From Lentibacter sp. XHP0401 (GTDB lineage: Bacteria; Pseudomonadota; Alphaproteobacteria; Rhodobacterales; Rhodobacteraceae): a stretch of 64,000 nt of DNA. Below the pieces are notes generated by a model. It was not told where the DNA came from. It made no database searches and saw only the letters and a list, made by a program, of their open reading frames with translations. The first letter of the stretch is position 1; each line of letters begins with the position of its first letter. The stretch is taken from the NCBI RefSeq assembly GCF_025751535.1, contig NZ_JAOWLC010000002.1, forward strand, positions 1 through 64,000, read 5' to 3'. A program made the translations under genes and the position numbers. This document shows positions 53,220 to 64,000 of the stretch, piece after piece.

Positions 53220-54131
53220 ATGCTTGTTGTTGCGGCACTGGGCGGGAACGCTCTGCTGAAACGGGGCGAGCCGCTGACCGCCACTGCGCAGCGCGACAAC
53301 GTCAGGCTGGCCACTCGCGCGTTGGCGGACATCGTGCGGGCGGGTCACAATCTGGTCGTGACCCACGGCAATGGCCCACAGGTCGGCCTGCTGGCGCTGC
53401 AGGGCGCGGCTTACAGACCGGATGAGGCCTATCCGCTTGACGTGCTGGGGGCAGAAACCGAAGGCATGATCGGCTATATGATCGAACAAGAGCTTGAGAA
53501 TGCGCTTTCGCATGATCGGCCAGTTGCCACGCTGCTGACGCAGGTTGTTGTGGACAGGGCTGACCCGGCCTTTGGCAAGCCGACAAAGTTCGTCGGCCCC
53601 GTCTATGACCGGGAAGAGGCCGAGACGCGGGCAAAGGCTGCCGGCTGGACCATTGCAGTGGATGGTGACAATTGGCGTCGCGTTGTGCCATCGCCCAAAC
53701 CGGTCGAAATTCCGGATATACGCGTGCTGCAACTGTTGCTGGATCAAGGGGTCATCATCGTCTGCGCCGGCGGTGGTGGTATCCCCGTGATGCGCCGTGA
53801 CGATGGCAGCATGATCGGTGTCGAAGCCGTGATCGACAAGGACGCGGCCAGTGCATTGCTCGCGCGCGAGTTGGGCGCCGATGCCTTGTTGTTGCTGACT
53901 GACGTCGATGCGGTTTATCGATACTTCGGAACCGAAAGCGCCGCCCCGATTACTGATCTGAGTCCAACCGAAGCGCGGGTACTTGACCTTCCGGACGGCT
54001 CGATGCGGCCGAAGGTGAGTGCCGCCAGCGACTTTGCCGAGGCGGTTGGATTTGCCGGAATTGGGCGGCTGCAAGATGCCGTGGCCATTCTGGACGGCAG
54101 CGCCGGCACTCGCGTGGCGCAGGCAAGGTAA
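53220..54131 (+). CDS. arcC: Carbamate kinase
   Basis: Transfers phosphate from carbamoyl-phosphate to ADP, the ATP-yielding step of the ADI pathway. The 303-residue amino-acid-kinase fold has [43 protein letters not shown] and [19 protein letters not shown] 53220 is one base after the arcB stop; the longer upstream frame is rejected. The N-type ATPase operon starts 9 bp after it, so the ATP producer and the ATP user may share a transcript. Confidence 0.94.
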   Translation: MLVVAALGGNALLKRGEPLTATAQRDNVRLATRALADIVRAGHNLVVTHGNGPQVGLLALQGAAYRPDEAYPLDVLGAETEGMIGYMIEQELENALSHDRPVATLLTQVVVDRADPAFGKPTKFVGPVYDREEAETRAKAAGWTIAVDGDNWRRVVPSPKPVEIPDIRVLQLLLDQGVIIVCAGGGGIPVMRRDDGSMIGVEAVIDKDAASALLARELGADALLLLTDVDAVYRYFGTESAAPITDLSPTEARVLDLPDGSMRPKVSAASDFAEAVGFAGIGRLQDAVAILDGSAGTRVAQAR

Positions 54132-55938
<1,807 letters not shown>

Positions 55939-55942
<4 letters not shown>

Positions 55943-56226
55943 CAAAGAAACCCGACACTTCTGCCGACGATATCGGACGGCGCGCCCAACGGATGAAAAA
56001 CGCGCGCGACAATCCGGGGCCAAGCCCGCTGAGGGGCATCGGTACCTTCGGCATGATCGGCTGGTCCATTGCCGTACCAACGGTCGGCGGAGCGTTTCTG
56101 GGGATGTGGTTGGATCGGATCGCGCCACAGGATTTCCCCTGGACCATCGCCCTGATCCTTGGCGGCGTTGTACTTGGTAGTCTGATCGCTTGGGCATGGA
56201 TGGGCAAAGAAGGAGGCGAGGAATGA
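55939..56226 (+). CDS. atpQ: N-type ATPase accessory protein AtpQ (AtpI-like)
   Basis: A 95-residue protein with two hydrophobic segments (TFGMIGWSIAVPTVGGAFLGMWLD; FPWTIALILGGVVLGSLIAWAWMG) separated by a short loop, like AtpI family members. It is found only in N-type operons under this name, and may help assemble the c-ring. It overlaps atpR. Confidence 0.88.
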
Positions 56227-56510
56227 TGAATATCGACTGGGGCGCATTGACGCTTGGACTTGGGATCGGGGCAGGGGTCAGCACGCTGTTCTTTGCGGGC
56301 CTCGCCTTTGGCATGCGATTCGCACTCGGTGCGGCGCGACCTGCGGCGATCCTGCTGTTCAGCGCAAGCCTGCGGATTGCCCTGTTGCTGGGTGTCGGCG
56401 TGTTGGTTGCGCAGATGGGAGCCTGGGCCTTCTGCAGCTACGCTCTGTCGTTCCTGCTGGTGCGCTTTGTCGCCATCACATTTGCCCGACCGGCCAAGGG
56501 AGGCGTGTGA
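56223..56510 (+). CDS. atpR: N-type ATPase membrane protein AtpR
   Basis: A 95-residue, three-helix membrane protein (LGLGIGAGVSTLFFAGLAFGMRFAL; ILLFSASLRIALLLGVGVLVAQMGAW; CSYALSFLLVRFVAITF). AtpR is specific to N-type ATPase operons, and its role is not established; it has Arg residues within helices and has been suggested to interact with the c subunits. ATG 56223 overlaps the atpQ stop. Confidence 0.87.
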   Translation: MMNIDWGALTLGLGIGAGVSTLFFAGLAFGMRFALGAARPAAILLFSASLRIALLLGVGVLVAQMGAWAFCSYALSFLLVRFVAITFARPAKGGV

Positions 56511-57205
56511 TGGAACTGACGTCAGACAGCACCATCGTGTTCGAGGCATGGGGCATTCCTGTCAACTCCACCATCGTCAATACCTGGATCATCATGGTGT
56601 TGCTGACCGGGGCGTCGATGCTGATCACCCGCAAACTACGTCCGGACGTGCCGCCAAACCGTTGGCGCACTATGCTTGAAGTGATCGTGCAAGGCATTCA
56701 GAGCCAGATACAGGAAATCACAATACGTCCTGCGCGCCACTTGCTCTACTTTGCGGGCACGCTGTTCTTGTTCATTGCGACATCGAACCTGCTGTTGGTG
56801 GTGCCCGGCTTTCACCCGCCTACGGCATCGCTTTCGACCACGGCGGCGCTGGCGCTGGCGGTTCTGGTCGCGGTGCCGCTCTTTGGGATCACAAGCCGCG
56901 GGTTTGGCGGGTATCTCAAGACCTATATCGAGCCTTCAGTGATCATGTTGCCTTTCAACATCATTAGCGAGTTCACCCGCGGCATATCGCTTGCCATCCG
57001 GCTTTACGGCAACATCATGAGCGGAGCGGTCATCGCCGCGATCCTGCTTGGCGTGGCGCCATTCTTCTTTCCCGTCGTGATGGACATGCTGGGCCTGCTG
57101 ACCGGATTGGTTCAGGCCTATATCTTCGCAATTCTGGCGACGGTTTACATTTCATCCGCCACCGCCGACCCGCACCCAACGAAATCTGAAAAGGAAACCA
57201 CATGA
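56510..57205 (+). CDS. atpB: N-type ATPase subunit a
   Basis: A 231-residue membrane subunit with the ion half-channels. The essential Arg is in ISLAIRLYGNIMSGAVI near residue 165, within EFTRGISLAIRLYGN. PALLVVVPGFHPPTASLSTT-like NLLLVVPGFHPPTASLS and GLLTGLVQAYIFAILATVYI are typical. The start is ATG 56510, which overlaps the atpR stop by one base; GTG 56507 is also open. It overlaps atpE by ATGA. Confidence 0.91.
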   Translation: MELTSDSTIVFEAWGIPVNSTIVNTWIIMVLLTGASMLITRKLRPDVPPNRWRTMLEVIVQGIQSQIQEITIRPARHLLYFAGTLFLFIATSNLLLVVPGFHPPTASLSTTAALALAVLVAVPLFGITSRGFGGYLKTYIEPSVIMLPFNIISEFTRGISLAIRLYGNIMSGAVIAAILLGVAPFFFPVVMDMLGLLTGLVQAYIFAILATVYISSATADPHPTKSEKETT

Positions 57206-57489
57206 CAGACCTTGCCATTATCGCGGCCATCTCCATTCTGACCGCCGGAACAACAGTGTCCTTTGGCGCGATGGGCCCGGCGCTTGGCGAAGGCCGCGCC
57301 GCAGCACAAGCGCTGAGCGCGATTGCCCAACAGCCGGACGCGGCCTCGACACTGTCGCGCACCCTGTTCGTCAGTCTTGCGATGATCGAATCCACTGCGA
57401 TCTACTGTTTTGTTGTCGCGATGATCCTGATCTTTGCGAACCCGTTCTGGAATGCTGCGCTTGCCGCCGCACAGGCGACAGGTGGCTAG
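57202..57489 (+). CDS. atpE: N-type ATPase subunit c, with two carboxylates
   Basis: The 95-residue rotor-ring hairpin. The first helix has GPALGEGRAAAQ with Glu30; the second has MIESTAIYCF with Glu63 followed by Ser64 and Thr65. An acidic residue in both helices plus the E-S-T(-x-x-Y) pattern resembles Na+-binding c subunits with a two-carboxylate site. Whether this ring moves Na+ or H+ needs an experiment. Confidence 0.91.
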   Translation: MTDLAIIAAISILTAGTTVSFGAMGPALGEGRAAAQALSAIAQQPDAASTLSRTLFVSLAMIESTAIYCFVVAMILIFANPFWNAALAAAQATGG

Positions 57490-57492
57490 ACG

Positions 57493-58263
57493 ATGTCGAT
57501 AGACTGGATCACCGTCGCTGCTCAGGTCGTCAATTTTCTGGTGCTGGTCTGGCTGCTAAAGCGGTTTCTGTACCGGCCCATTCTGGACGGGATCGACGCG
57601 CGTGAGGCCGAGATAGCGGACCGGATGGCAGAGGCGGTCGAGGCGGGTGAAAAGGCTCGGGCGACCGAAGGCCAGTATCGCGACCAACTCGCGTCCTTGC
57701 ACGCCAACGAGGCCACAATGGCCGACAGAGCTCTCCGGAAGGCCAGGGATGAACGTGATGTGCTGTTGGCCAATGCGCATGCGCGGCTTGAACAGGAACG
57801 GCAGGACTGGAATGCGCATCTTGCTGAAGAAGGCCGCAAATATACCGCCGAACTGCATCAGGCCGGGGCAGGGGCGCTGATGTCGCTGACCCGCAAGGCG
57901 CTGGATGATCTTGCAGATGAGACGCTGGAGGAACGTATCGTCGCCCATGTCGCAACCAGGCTTCGACCGATGTCGGTGGATCTGCGGAAAGCAGCTGGCG
58001 CAGATGCCGAGGCGATTGCGACAACCCACAACCGGTTGCCGAAGGCCGCGCGCGATCGGCTGAAAGCGGATCTGCAAGAGGTGATCCCAGACGTGCCGAT
58101 GCGGTTTGAGACTGATGCGACACAGGCCCCCGGCCTGATCCTGCGGATGGGCGGCGCGCAGGTGGCCTGGACGGTGGATGCATATATCGACGAGCTTGAT
58201 GCCTTGCTTGAGGAACAACTGGCGGCGGGCGGTGGCGTAAGGGGACAGGGCGATGGTCACTGA
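57493..58263 (+). CDS. atpF: N-type ATPase subunit b (long form)
   Basis: A 256-residue peripheral stalk subunit. One N-terminal membrane helix ([22 protein letters not shown]) is followed by [21 protein letters not shown] and a long Ala/Glu/Arg-rich coiled coil. It is much longer than ordinary b (~160). No delta gene is present, so the C-terminal part may take over delta's task, as in other N-ATPases. It overlaps atpA by 11 bp. Confidence 0.9.
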   Translation: MSIDWITVAAQVVNFLVLVWLLKRFLYRPILDGIDAREAEIADRMAEAVEAGEKARATEGQYRDQLASLHANEATMADRALRKARDERDVLLANAHARLEQERQDWNAHLAEEGRKYTAELHQAGAGALMSLTRKALDDLADETLEERIVAHVATRLRPMSVDLRKAAGADAEAIATTHNRLPKAARDRLKADLQEVIPDVPMRFETDATQAPGLILRMGGAQVAWTVDAYIDELDALLEEQLAAGGGVRGQGDGH

Positions 58264-59791
58264 GAGAACCGATCATCACACGCGCACCGATGCGTTGCTG
58301 AAGGCGCTGCTGGACAGCCCGTCACCGGCCCCGCGGCTAAGCGAAATTGGCAAGGTGACCGAGGTTGGCGACGGGATCGCCATCGTCACCGGACTGGCGC
58401 GTGCGCTTTCGGATGAGCTGCTGCAATTTGCATCGGGTGTGCGCGGCATAGTGCTTGACTTAGAACCCGACCGGCTGGGTGTAGCCCTGCTTGGTGCATC
58501 TGAGCGCGTCGCCGTCGGCGAAGACGTGCGGCGCACGCGGCGTGTGGTCAGCGTGCCAGTCGGGCCAGCGCTGCTGGGCCGTGTCGTTGACGCGCTTGGT
58601 CGTCCGCGCGACGGCGGCGGCCGGATCGACGCGGTGGCAGAGCGCCCGGTAGAGGCGGAGGCGCCCGAAATTCTGGACCGCTCCGCCATCACGCGCCCGC
58701 TGGCGACAGGGGTGAAGGCAATTGATGCCGCCGTGCCCGTCGGGCTGGGCCAGCGAGAACTGATCATCGGCGACCGGCAGACCGGCAAGACCTCGATCGC
58801 GGTAGACACGATCCTCAATCAGGTCAACACGGGCGTGATCTGTATCTACTGTGCGGTTGGCCAACGTGGCGATGCAGTCGCCAAGGTCATCGGCGCAATC
58901 AAGGCTGGCGGGATGATGGGCAACACCATCGTCATCTCTACCGGGGACGAAGACCCGCCCGGCCTGTCCTATATCGCGCCCTACGCCGCCATGACGATGG
59001 CGGAATATTTCGCCGATCAGGCACGCGACGTGCTGGTCGTGATGGACGATCTGACCCACCATGCGCGATCTTACCGCGAACTTTCGCTGCTGCTGCGCCG
59101 CCCACCGGGGCGTGAGGCCTTCCCCGGCGATATATTCTACGTTCATGCGCGGCTTCTGGAACGTGCGGGGCAATTCACCGCGCAGGCCGGCGGCGGTTCG
59201 ATCACCGTGTTGCCGATGGTTGAAACCCAGGCCGAAAACCTGTCAGCCTATATCCCCACCAATCTGATTTCGATCACGGATGGCCAGATATATCTGTCAC
59301 CGCGACTGGTGCGCAAAAACCAGTTTCCCGCAGTCGATCTAGGGGTGTCGGTGTCACGCGTTGGTGGTAAGGCGCAAAGCCGCGCGTTTCGGCATGTGGC
59401 TGGAAACCTGCGGGTGACGCTGTCGCAATTTGAGGAACTAGAGGACTTCGCCCGCTTTGGCACACGGCTTGATGAGGCGACCAAAGCACGGCTGACACGC
59501 GGTGCAGCGGTGCGCGCGGCGCTTCGTCAGCCCGAACGCGATCCGATCCCCGCAGTTGAACAACTTACGATTCTGTTTGCGGCGATGGAGGGGCTTTTCG
59601 ATGGCCTGTCGGACGCTGATGCTACCACGGCAATGGCGGCTGTCAGGTCTGCGGCCCACAACACACTTGACGAGATAGAGGCGTGCATCGCGGCAAACGA
59701 ACCCATGCGCAATGAAGACCGCGAATTGCTCATCGAAACTGCAAAGCAGGCAATAGGGACGGAGGCAGGTGGCGATGGCCCAGACGCTTGA
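58253..59791 (+). CDS. atpA: N-type ATPase subunit alpha
   Basis: The 512-residue non-catalytic nucleotide-binding subunit of F1. It has the P-loop [30 protein letters not shown], the [44 protein letters not shown] block, and [18 protein letters not shown]. The start region overlaps atpF. Confidence 0.95.
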   Translation: MVTERTDHHTRTDALLKALLDSPSPAPRLSEIGKVTEVGDGIAIVTGLARALSDELLQFASGVRGIVLDLEPDRLGVALLGASERVAVGEDVRRTRRVVSVPVGPALLGRVVDALGRPRDGGGRIDAVAERPVEAEAPEILDRSAITRPLATGVKAIDAAVPVGLGQRELIIGDRQTGKTSIAVDTILNQVNTGVICIYCAVGQRGDAVAKVIGAIKAGGMMGNTIVISTGDEDPPGLSYIAPYAAMTMAEYFADQARDVLVVMDDLTHHARSYRELSLLLRRPPGREAFPGDIFYVHARLLERAGQFTAQAGGGSITVLPMVETQAENLSAYIPTNLISITDGQIYLSPRLVRKNQFPAVDLGVSVSRVGGKAQSRAFRHVAGNLRVTLSQFEELEDFARFGTRLDEATKARLTRGAAVRAALRQPERDPIPAVEQLTILFAAMEGLFDGLSDADATTAMAAVRSAAHNTLDEIEACIAANEPMRNEDRELLIETAKQAIGTEAGGDGPDA

Positions 59792-60725
59792 AGCCCTGAC
59801 CCGTCGCACCGATACACTGCAAAGCATCCGCAGCATCGTGCACACGATGAAAACGCTGTCGGCTATCAACGCCGTGCCTTATGAACACGCAGCCCGCTCC
59901 ATCGAGGCCTACCAAGCGACCGTACTGGAGGGGTTTCGGGCTTTCGTGCATCGCAACGGGCCACTCGCGCAGACGGTCGAGGAGGCAGCAACACATGTGA
60001 TCGTTGTCTTCGGCTCTGATCATGGGCTCTGCGGCAACTACAACGAAGTTCTGGCGACAGAGGTGGCGGCGCACGCGGGCATAGGCATCCCCGCTGCAGG
60101 CACATCTCGTATACTTTGTGTTGGCGCGCAAATGAACGACGCTCTTGTGGGGCGGGACGCCAGGCCGGAAAGAGTGTTCCTGCCACCGGCATCGGCAGAC
60201 GGCATCGGGCGGCTTGCAAGCGATATCGTCACACACCTGGATGAGATCAGGCGCGGCGATCCGCAAAACGAGATTAAAGTAGCGCTTGGTTATACCCGTC
60301 GCACGCCACAGGGCTTGCGAGAGCCGGTTTGCCAAGGTCTGCTGCCGCTTGATCCTGATCTGATCGGTGGCCTTGCAGACCGCCCGTGGAAGTCGCGATC
60401 CCTGCCAGATTTTAAGCTATCTGTGGATGTCCTGTTTGCAGCGCTGATCCGTAGTCATCTCTTTGCCAGCGTGTTCCGTGCAGCGGCCGAAGCGCTTGTC
60501 TCCGAGAACGCCGCACGCCTTGCCCAGATGCAACAGGCCGAACAGTCGGTCGACGATCGGCTGGAAGAGATGAAGGCTGAAACGCGAACGGTTCGGCAAA
60601 CCGAGATCACCAACGAGTTGATGGATGTGGTCATCGGGTTTGAAGCGCTTAGGGGAAGGGTTTCGAAATCCAAGAGGACCGCAGTGTTGTCTGGCGACGC
60701 ATATGTCCCGCGTCTTGATTGTTGA
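59775..60725 (+). CDS. atpG: N-type ATPase subunit gamma
   Basis: The 316-residue rotating central shaft. The N-terminal helix ([29 protein letters not shown]) and C-terminal helix ([17 protein letters not shown]) match the family, with [15 protein letters not shown] in the middle, where ordinary gamma has SDRGLCG. ATG 59775 is 6 bases into a frame that also has GTG 59769. It is the last gene of atpDCQRBEFAG and overlaps atpA by 17 bp. Confidence 0.9.
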   Translation: MAQTLEALTRRTDTLQSIRSIVHTMKTLSAINAVPYEHAARSIEAYQATVLEGFRAFVHRNGPLAQTVEEAATHVIVVFGSDHGLCGNYNEVLATEVAAHAGIGIPAAGTSRILCVGAQMNDALVGRDARPERVFLPPASADGIGRLASDIVTHLDEIRRGDPQNEIKVALGYTRRTPQGLREPVCQGLLPLDPDLIGGLADRPWKSRSLPDFKLSVDVLFAALIRSHLFASVFRAAAEALVSENAARLAQMQQAEQSVDDRLEEMKAETRTVRQTEITNELMDVVIGFEALRGRVSKSKRTAVLSGDAYVPRLDC

Positions 60726-61026
60726 TGCCAAACGCAGCTAATGGGTGGTTTGAAATTGCCCGATTTTACTCCGAGCGAACGACCGGTCTGGCGAAATCCG
60801 CTGTAATGCAGTACAAGCATCGCTACGAGCGCTAAGACTTTCTGCGTCAGCATTAGCGGCAACTGCACAAGTCTGGTTTGTCCGCACACCGGACCTCTGT
60901 GCAAAGTGCAGCGAAGGTCTCCTCTCCGCCCTTTGTGTAGAGAAGCGCGATTAACCCTTAGCGGCTCGGTAGGTCGCTAAGGGGATATCAAGTGACCAGC
61001 GCCCATGAACGCTCTGATTGCCGTGC
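60726..61026. other. Intergenic region after the ATPase operon, with a 9-bp stem
   Basis: About 300 bp with no gene that I can support. CCCTTAGCG (60955-60963) is inverted as CGCTAAGGG (60975-60983) around an 11-base loop. No T-run follows on either strand. It may lie at the border between the cargo and the mobility genes. Confidence 0.4.
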
Positions 61027-62667
61027 TCACATTCCAGGGCGATCATCGGGCTCATCAGTTTCTATTTCCGGCCCGCCACCAATGGCTGATACTGTGCGCT
61101 TGAGGATGTCGATGAACCGCGACACCAGTTTCTGAGCTGGCGTTCGCTTCTCCTGATCGGTAATTTTCATTCTCTGAATGAACTCGGGGAGTGTCCTGAG
61201 CTTTAGCCTTTCATTTTCGACCGTGACGTCCCCTTGTTCGAATTGCCCGACCAGATCGCTGAGGGCGCTGAGAGCCTCACCGGTTTCCCGTTCGGTGCGT
61301 TCAACCTGCCGCTCGCGCCGGGTCAATTCTTGCCCTTTGGCAATCACGGTTTGGTCAAACTCACCCTGTTCGCGTTCAAATTCACTGCGGTCTGTCTCCA
61401 GTCTCACCTCCGTGCGTTTTTGCGCATCTGCCTCTGTGTCTAAAGCGCGTGCTCTTTCGGCCTGTTCGTGTTCTTTGCCCTGAACGGCTTCCTCCCGCGC
61501 GTTTACCTTTGCTTCGCGTTCGGTCTGCGCCTGATCCGCGAGCACCATTTTGTTCTCTTTCTCTTGAACCCTCGCTTCACGGGCGGCCAGTTCCTCAAGC
61601 TCCCGCCTGTGTTCCTTTTCTTTTTCTTCCAGACGCAATTCCTCCGCAATCAGTTCGCTTTCCTGACGTTGAAGCCGGGCATCAGCTTCCGCGATCTTTT
61701 TCGCGTGGTCTTTACGGGCAGCGTAGGTCTTCGTGGACAACCGCTCCGCGCGCGGCCCGTTACGCAAGAAACCGCAGCGCTTGCCGACAGCTTCATAATA
61801 ATGATCCTGGAACTGTGTCATCGCGGCTTGATAAGCAGCAACATCGGCGGTTTTCTTTTTACGCTTTTTACGCCGGGTATGCAGATGGGCGCCGTTCTCT
61901 TTCTCCCAATGCGCCAGGGTCGCGGCGTTCTCGTCATCGATCCGGGCGCAATCGTCTTCCCAAACCGCCACTGCTGCAGCATGAGTGGCATCGCGCTTTT
62001 TCTGCGTGGTCCGGTTTTTGCTTGGCTTTGGCTTTTTCGGCTTCCTAGGGCGAGCTACCAATTTCGGGCGGGGCAGGGAGTTCAGGGTTTCCGACGGCCC
62101 GTTTTCCGATCTCCGCGCTTCAGCCGCGATCTTTCCGACATGTAGCTTGCTCGCGCTCAGTTTCGGATCTTCCGCGTTCACCGCCAGAATGTGAATATGG
62201 AGATGGGTCTCATCGAGATGCATCACAGCGGAGAACTTCACCCCCTTTGGCATCCGTTCGGTAAAATCCTTGAGCGCGGTTTTCATCCAGTCTTTTACCT
62301 TTTGCTTCTCCTCCGGCGTTGCTTTGAGATAGTCCTCTGACCGCATCGGGTGCGAATGGATCTCGGTGTATAGGGTAGGGAAGTCAGATTTGAGGGCCCG
62401 CGTGTAAGTCCGGCCGCTCGACAACGTGACGGTCTCCTTGATCCCCGCCCGTCGCTCGTCATGGAATTTGCGCAAGTCCGGAACTTTGATCGCTCCGAAC
62501 TCCATAATTGGCTCCGGCTTTTGCGGGTCCGGGACATGGGTTGAGTATTCCGGGTCACGCGCGGCCTCGCCAAAAACCTGAACGGTATTGTTGAACTGAT
62601 CCTTGGTTCCGGCCACCTTGGTCAGCTTGGGGGAGTAGGTCTGGATGTGGACAAACTGATAGGCCAT
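61027..62667 (-). CDS. HUH relaxase / plasmid recombination protein with a long coiled-coil tail
   Basis: A 546-residue conjugative relaxase-like protein. The N-terminus (QFVHIQTYSPKL) and the metal-binding HLDETHLHIHILAVN motif (three His) near residue 150-160 match the MobV/MobA-MobL type, which nicks an oriT and pilots the strand. Residues ~200-290 are Lys/Arg-rich, and ~290-490 form a charged coiled coil. The frame opens at 62700, but Met 62667 after AAGGA is the natural start. No mating-pair genes are here, so transfer would need a helper. Confidence 0.85.
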   Translation of the reverse strand: MAYQFVHIQTYSPKLTKVAGTKDQFNNTVQVFGEAARDPEYSTHVPDPQKPEPIMEFGAIKVPDLRKFHDERRAGIKETVTLSSGRTYTRALKSDFPTLYTEIHSHPMRSEDYLKATPEEKQKVKDWMKTALKDFTERMPKGVKFSAVMHLDETHLHIHILAVNAEDPKLSASKLHVGKIAAEARRSENGPSETLNSLPRPKLVARPRKPKKPKPSKNRTTQKKRDATHAAAVAVWEDDCARIDDENAATLAHWEKENGAHLHTRRKKRKKKTADVAAYQAAMTQFQDHYYEAVGKRCGFLRNGPRAERLSTKTYAARKDHAKKIAEADARLQRQESELIAEELRLEEKEKEHRRELEELAAREARVQEKENKMVLADQAQTEREAKVNAREEAVQGKEHEQAERARALDTEADAQKRTEVRLETDRSEFEREQGEFDQTVIAKGQELTRRERQVERTERETGEALSALSDLVGQFEQGDVTVENERLKLRTLPEFIQRMKITDQEKRTPAQKLVSRFIDILKRTVSAIGGGPEIETDEPDDRPGM

Positions 62668-62812
62668 GGCGCGAGTTCCTTGCGTGTCATGGTTATTCAT
62701 TTGTATCTCTAGGATGGAAATCCCAAGCGAAAATCCGGGAAGCTTGTTAGATTAATGTGGATAACTAATAGATTGATAATCTTTGAGAAAAAGTATTTCG
62801 CAAACACCGTGA
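62668..62812. other. AT-rich segment upstream of the relaxase, candidate promoter or oriT
   Basis: This ~145-bp gap is the most AT-rich part of the right end (TAGATTAATGTGG, ATAACTAATAGATTGATAATC). It sits between the relaxase start and the triple-hairpin repeat, the usual place for an origin of transfer and its promoter. No nick motif can be assigned with confidence. Confidence 0.35.
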
Positions 62813-62973
62813 AAAGCTACCCACAATGACAGACTGTAGGTAGCTCAAGCTACCTCATCTGCCCCTTACGCCGGGGAGGCGCTCCGTCGGACAGATAATA
62901 TGCGCTGCGATATTATCTGTCCGACTGCGCGGCTGGCTACGCCAGCCTTGCAGGACCTCCGCCAGGGCGGAGG
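62813..62973. repeat. Flanking direct repeat, right copy, with three internal hairpins
   Basis: Matches 124-272 closely, including GCTACCCACAA, GACTGTAGGTAGCT, ATCTGCCCCTTACGCCGGGG and GACTGCGCGGCTGGCTACG. Its central hairpin is larger (GTCGGACAGATAATA/TATTATCTGTCCGAC at 62886-62925, 10-base loop), while GGCTGGC/GCCAGCC is the same at 62931-62947. The loop insertion is the main difference between the copies. It is downstream of the second integrase and upstream of the relaxase. Confidence 0.8.
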
Positions 62974-63088
62974 AAAAGCCTCACTGCGTTCGTCCCGCTT
63001 GCCGGATGAGTGATCCCCGGACAGTCTATTCCGGAAAGCCGGACGCTCCCGGAATGCGGTATGTGTCTCCCGGACTTCGGCCCGGACA

Positions 63089-64000
63089 TCAGTAGTCCGG
63101 GTGCCGTGTGACCGGAAGCCGGGGCAGTTGCTCGATCGCCTCGAGCATTGCGGACAATGTGGAGCGCTCGGAATAACGCTCGCTTGTCACATCACCTCCG
63201 ACATGGCCGAGGACGTCTTTGCGGACCTGTTCCGGAACGTTTCCCATCCGGCCGAGCTGTGTCGTGACGTAGTGCCGGAAGCTATGAAACGACTTGCTCG
63301 CAGCCCTCTCACCCAGCTGCTGTTCGGTGATCAGCCGGAACTTGTAGTCGATCTTGTCGCCGATCTTTGCGTCACTCGAGCTGCGCAAATCGGGGAACAG
63401 CATATCGGAGCCAACCGCCGCCATCTGCTCGGCGTGCGCCACGAGGCCCAGCTCGATCAATTGCGGATGTAGCGGCAGATCGCGGGTTGAGGCGAGGGTC
63501 TTGAGGCCGCGGATTTGGTTCGGTTTGATCTTGAGCGTCGGGATCCCATCGGTGATTACGAGCTCGTCGGGCATCAGCCCTGCGATTTCACCGCGTCGCG
63601 CGCCCGAAAGCGCAGCGATGACGGGAAGCCAGTAGAGACCATCCTTCTTGATGAACTTGCCGGGCTTGTTCCAGGATTTACGCTCTCCGCTCCCTTGCCA
63701 AACCGGATGCTTGTGGATCGCCTGAACATCCTCTACCGAGTATGCCTCGCGCCCGTCGCGATCGCGCTTGCTTTTGCGCGGGCGCAGCGATGAGGCGTCG
63801 ATTACAGTGAGCGACTGGTAGCCCTCGCTTGCCCCCTTGTTGAACAGCTGGCCGAGGTAGTTGAGGTTGCGATTGATCGTCGTATCCGAGAGGCCGATCT
63901 GGTCGGCGGGCTTGCCCTCCGCTTCTTTGAGGATCTGCCTCAGGCTCTTGTCCTTGTCTTTGGCCGATTTGCGATAGCTTTTCGGCAGGACCCGGAGAAC
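63089..64000 (-). CDS. Second tyrosine recombinase/integrase, 5' end beyond the window
   Basis: The visible 303 residues are the C-terminal two thirds; the frame stays open to base 64000, so the start lies outside. It has SGARRGEIAGL (first Arg), HSFRHYVTTQLGRM, DVLGHVGGDVTSERYSE (His and Tyr nucleophile) and RDLPLHPQL, closely like the integrase at 299-1687. An internal Met at 63574 is not the real start, because the frame before it reads as conserved integrase sequence (YLGQLFNKGASEGY, KDGLYWLPVIAALSGARRG). Confidence 0.92.
   Translation of the reverse strand, partial: VLRVLPKSYRKSAKDKDKSLRQILKEAEGKPADQIGLSDTTINRNLNYLGQLFNKGASEGYQSLTVIDASSLRPRKSKRDRDGREAYSVEDVQAIHKHPVWQGSGERKSWNKPGKFIKKDGLYWLPVIAALSGARRGEIAGLMPDELVITDGIPTLKIKPNQIRGLKTLASTRDLPLHPQLIELGLVAHAEQMAAVGSDMLFPDLRSSSDAKIGDKIDYKFRLITEQQLGERAASKSFHSFRHYVTTQLGRMGNVPEQVRKDVLGHVGGDVTSERYSERSTLSAMLEAIEQLPRLPVTRHPDY

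Overview
The window looks like DNA of a marine alphaproteobacterium of the Rhodobacterales (Roseobacter type). The evidence is the gene content: an aerobic CobG/CobN B12 pathway, a Rhodobacterales-type BluE threonine kinase, cobalamin-riboswitch-driven operons, and a CbiMLQO cobalt transporter with a DUF4198 leader gene. No rRNA, tRNA or CRISPR array was seen. Both ends are mobile: two related tyrosine recombinases lie in the same orientation about 62.8 kb apart, each followed by the same ~150-160 bp triple-hairpin repeat, and an HUH relaxase sits beside the right copy. The interior may be cargo of an integrative/mobilizable element, or part of a plasmid or chromosome flanked by two such elements; the window alone cannot decide.

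Region 1 (2.1-28.0 kb) is an almost complete aerobic adenosylcobalamin pathway. cobQ and cobO are on the minus strand. A B12 riboswitch then leads DUF1636-cobW-cobN-cobG-cobH-cobI-cobJ-(cobK on the opposite strand)-cobL-cobE-cobM-cobB-cobA-cobF. A second riboswitch leads the cobalt ECF transporter (DUF4198, cbiM, cbiL, cbiQ, cbiO). Nucleotide-loop assembly follows as cobU-cobT-cobS (minus) and phosphatase-bluE-cobD-cobC (plus). The chelatase partners CobS/CobT, bluB and a cobalt reductase are not here. Region 2 (28.1-31.3 kb) is a third riboswitch with a BtuFCD-like corrinoid ABC importer.

Region 3 (31.3-32.6 kb) is decayed: a pseudoazurin pseudogene, a methyltransferase pseudogene and an IS110-like transposase fragment, probably the scar joining two cargo blocks.

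Region 4 (32.6-60.7 kb) reads as an energy-limitation or low-oxygen survival block. It has a GNAT acetyltransferase; a YhiI-RbbA-YhhJ transporter; PHA synthase, FabI, a MaoC-phosphotransacylase fusion and acetate kinase; a stress membrane protein, a bacterioferritin-like protein, a CBS protein, a Crp/Fnr regulator and a phasin; CbpA/CbpM; the arginine deiminase pathway with a carrier; and a complete N-type ATPase operon (atpDCQRBEFAG). Carbamate kinase and acetate kinase make ATP without respiration, and the N-ATPase could spend it to hold an ion gradient. Two nearly identical Crp/Fnr-type boxes precede phaC and the stress gene. Two homologous 51-residue lipoprotein genes, easily missed by gene callers, sit at 33.4 and 45.7 kb.

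Region 5 (61.0-64.0 kb) holds the relaxase, the second repeat and the second, truncated integrase. All calls are from reading the sequence; no database search was run.
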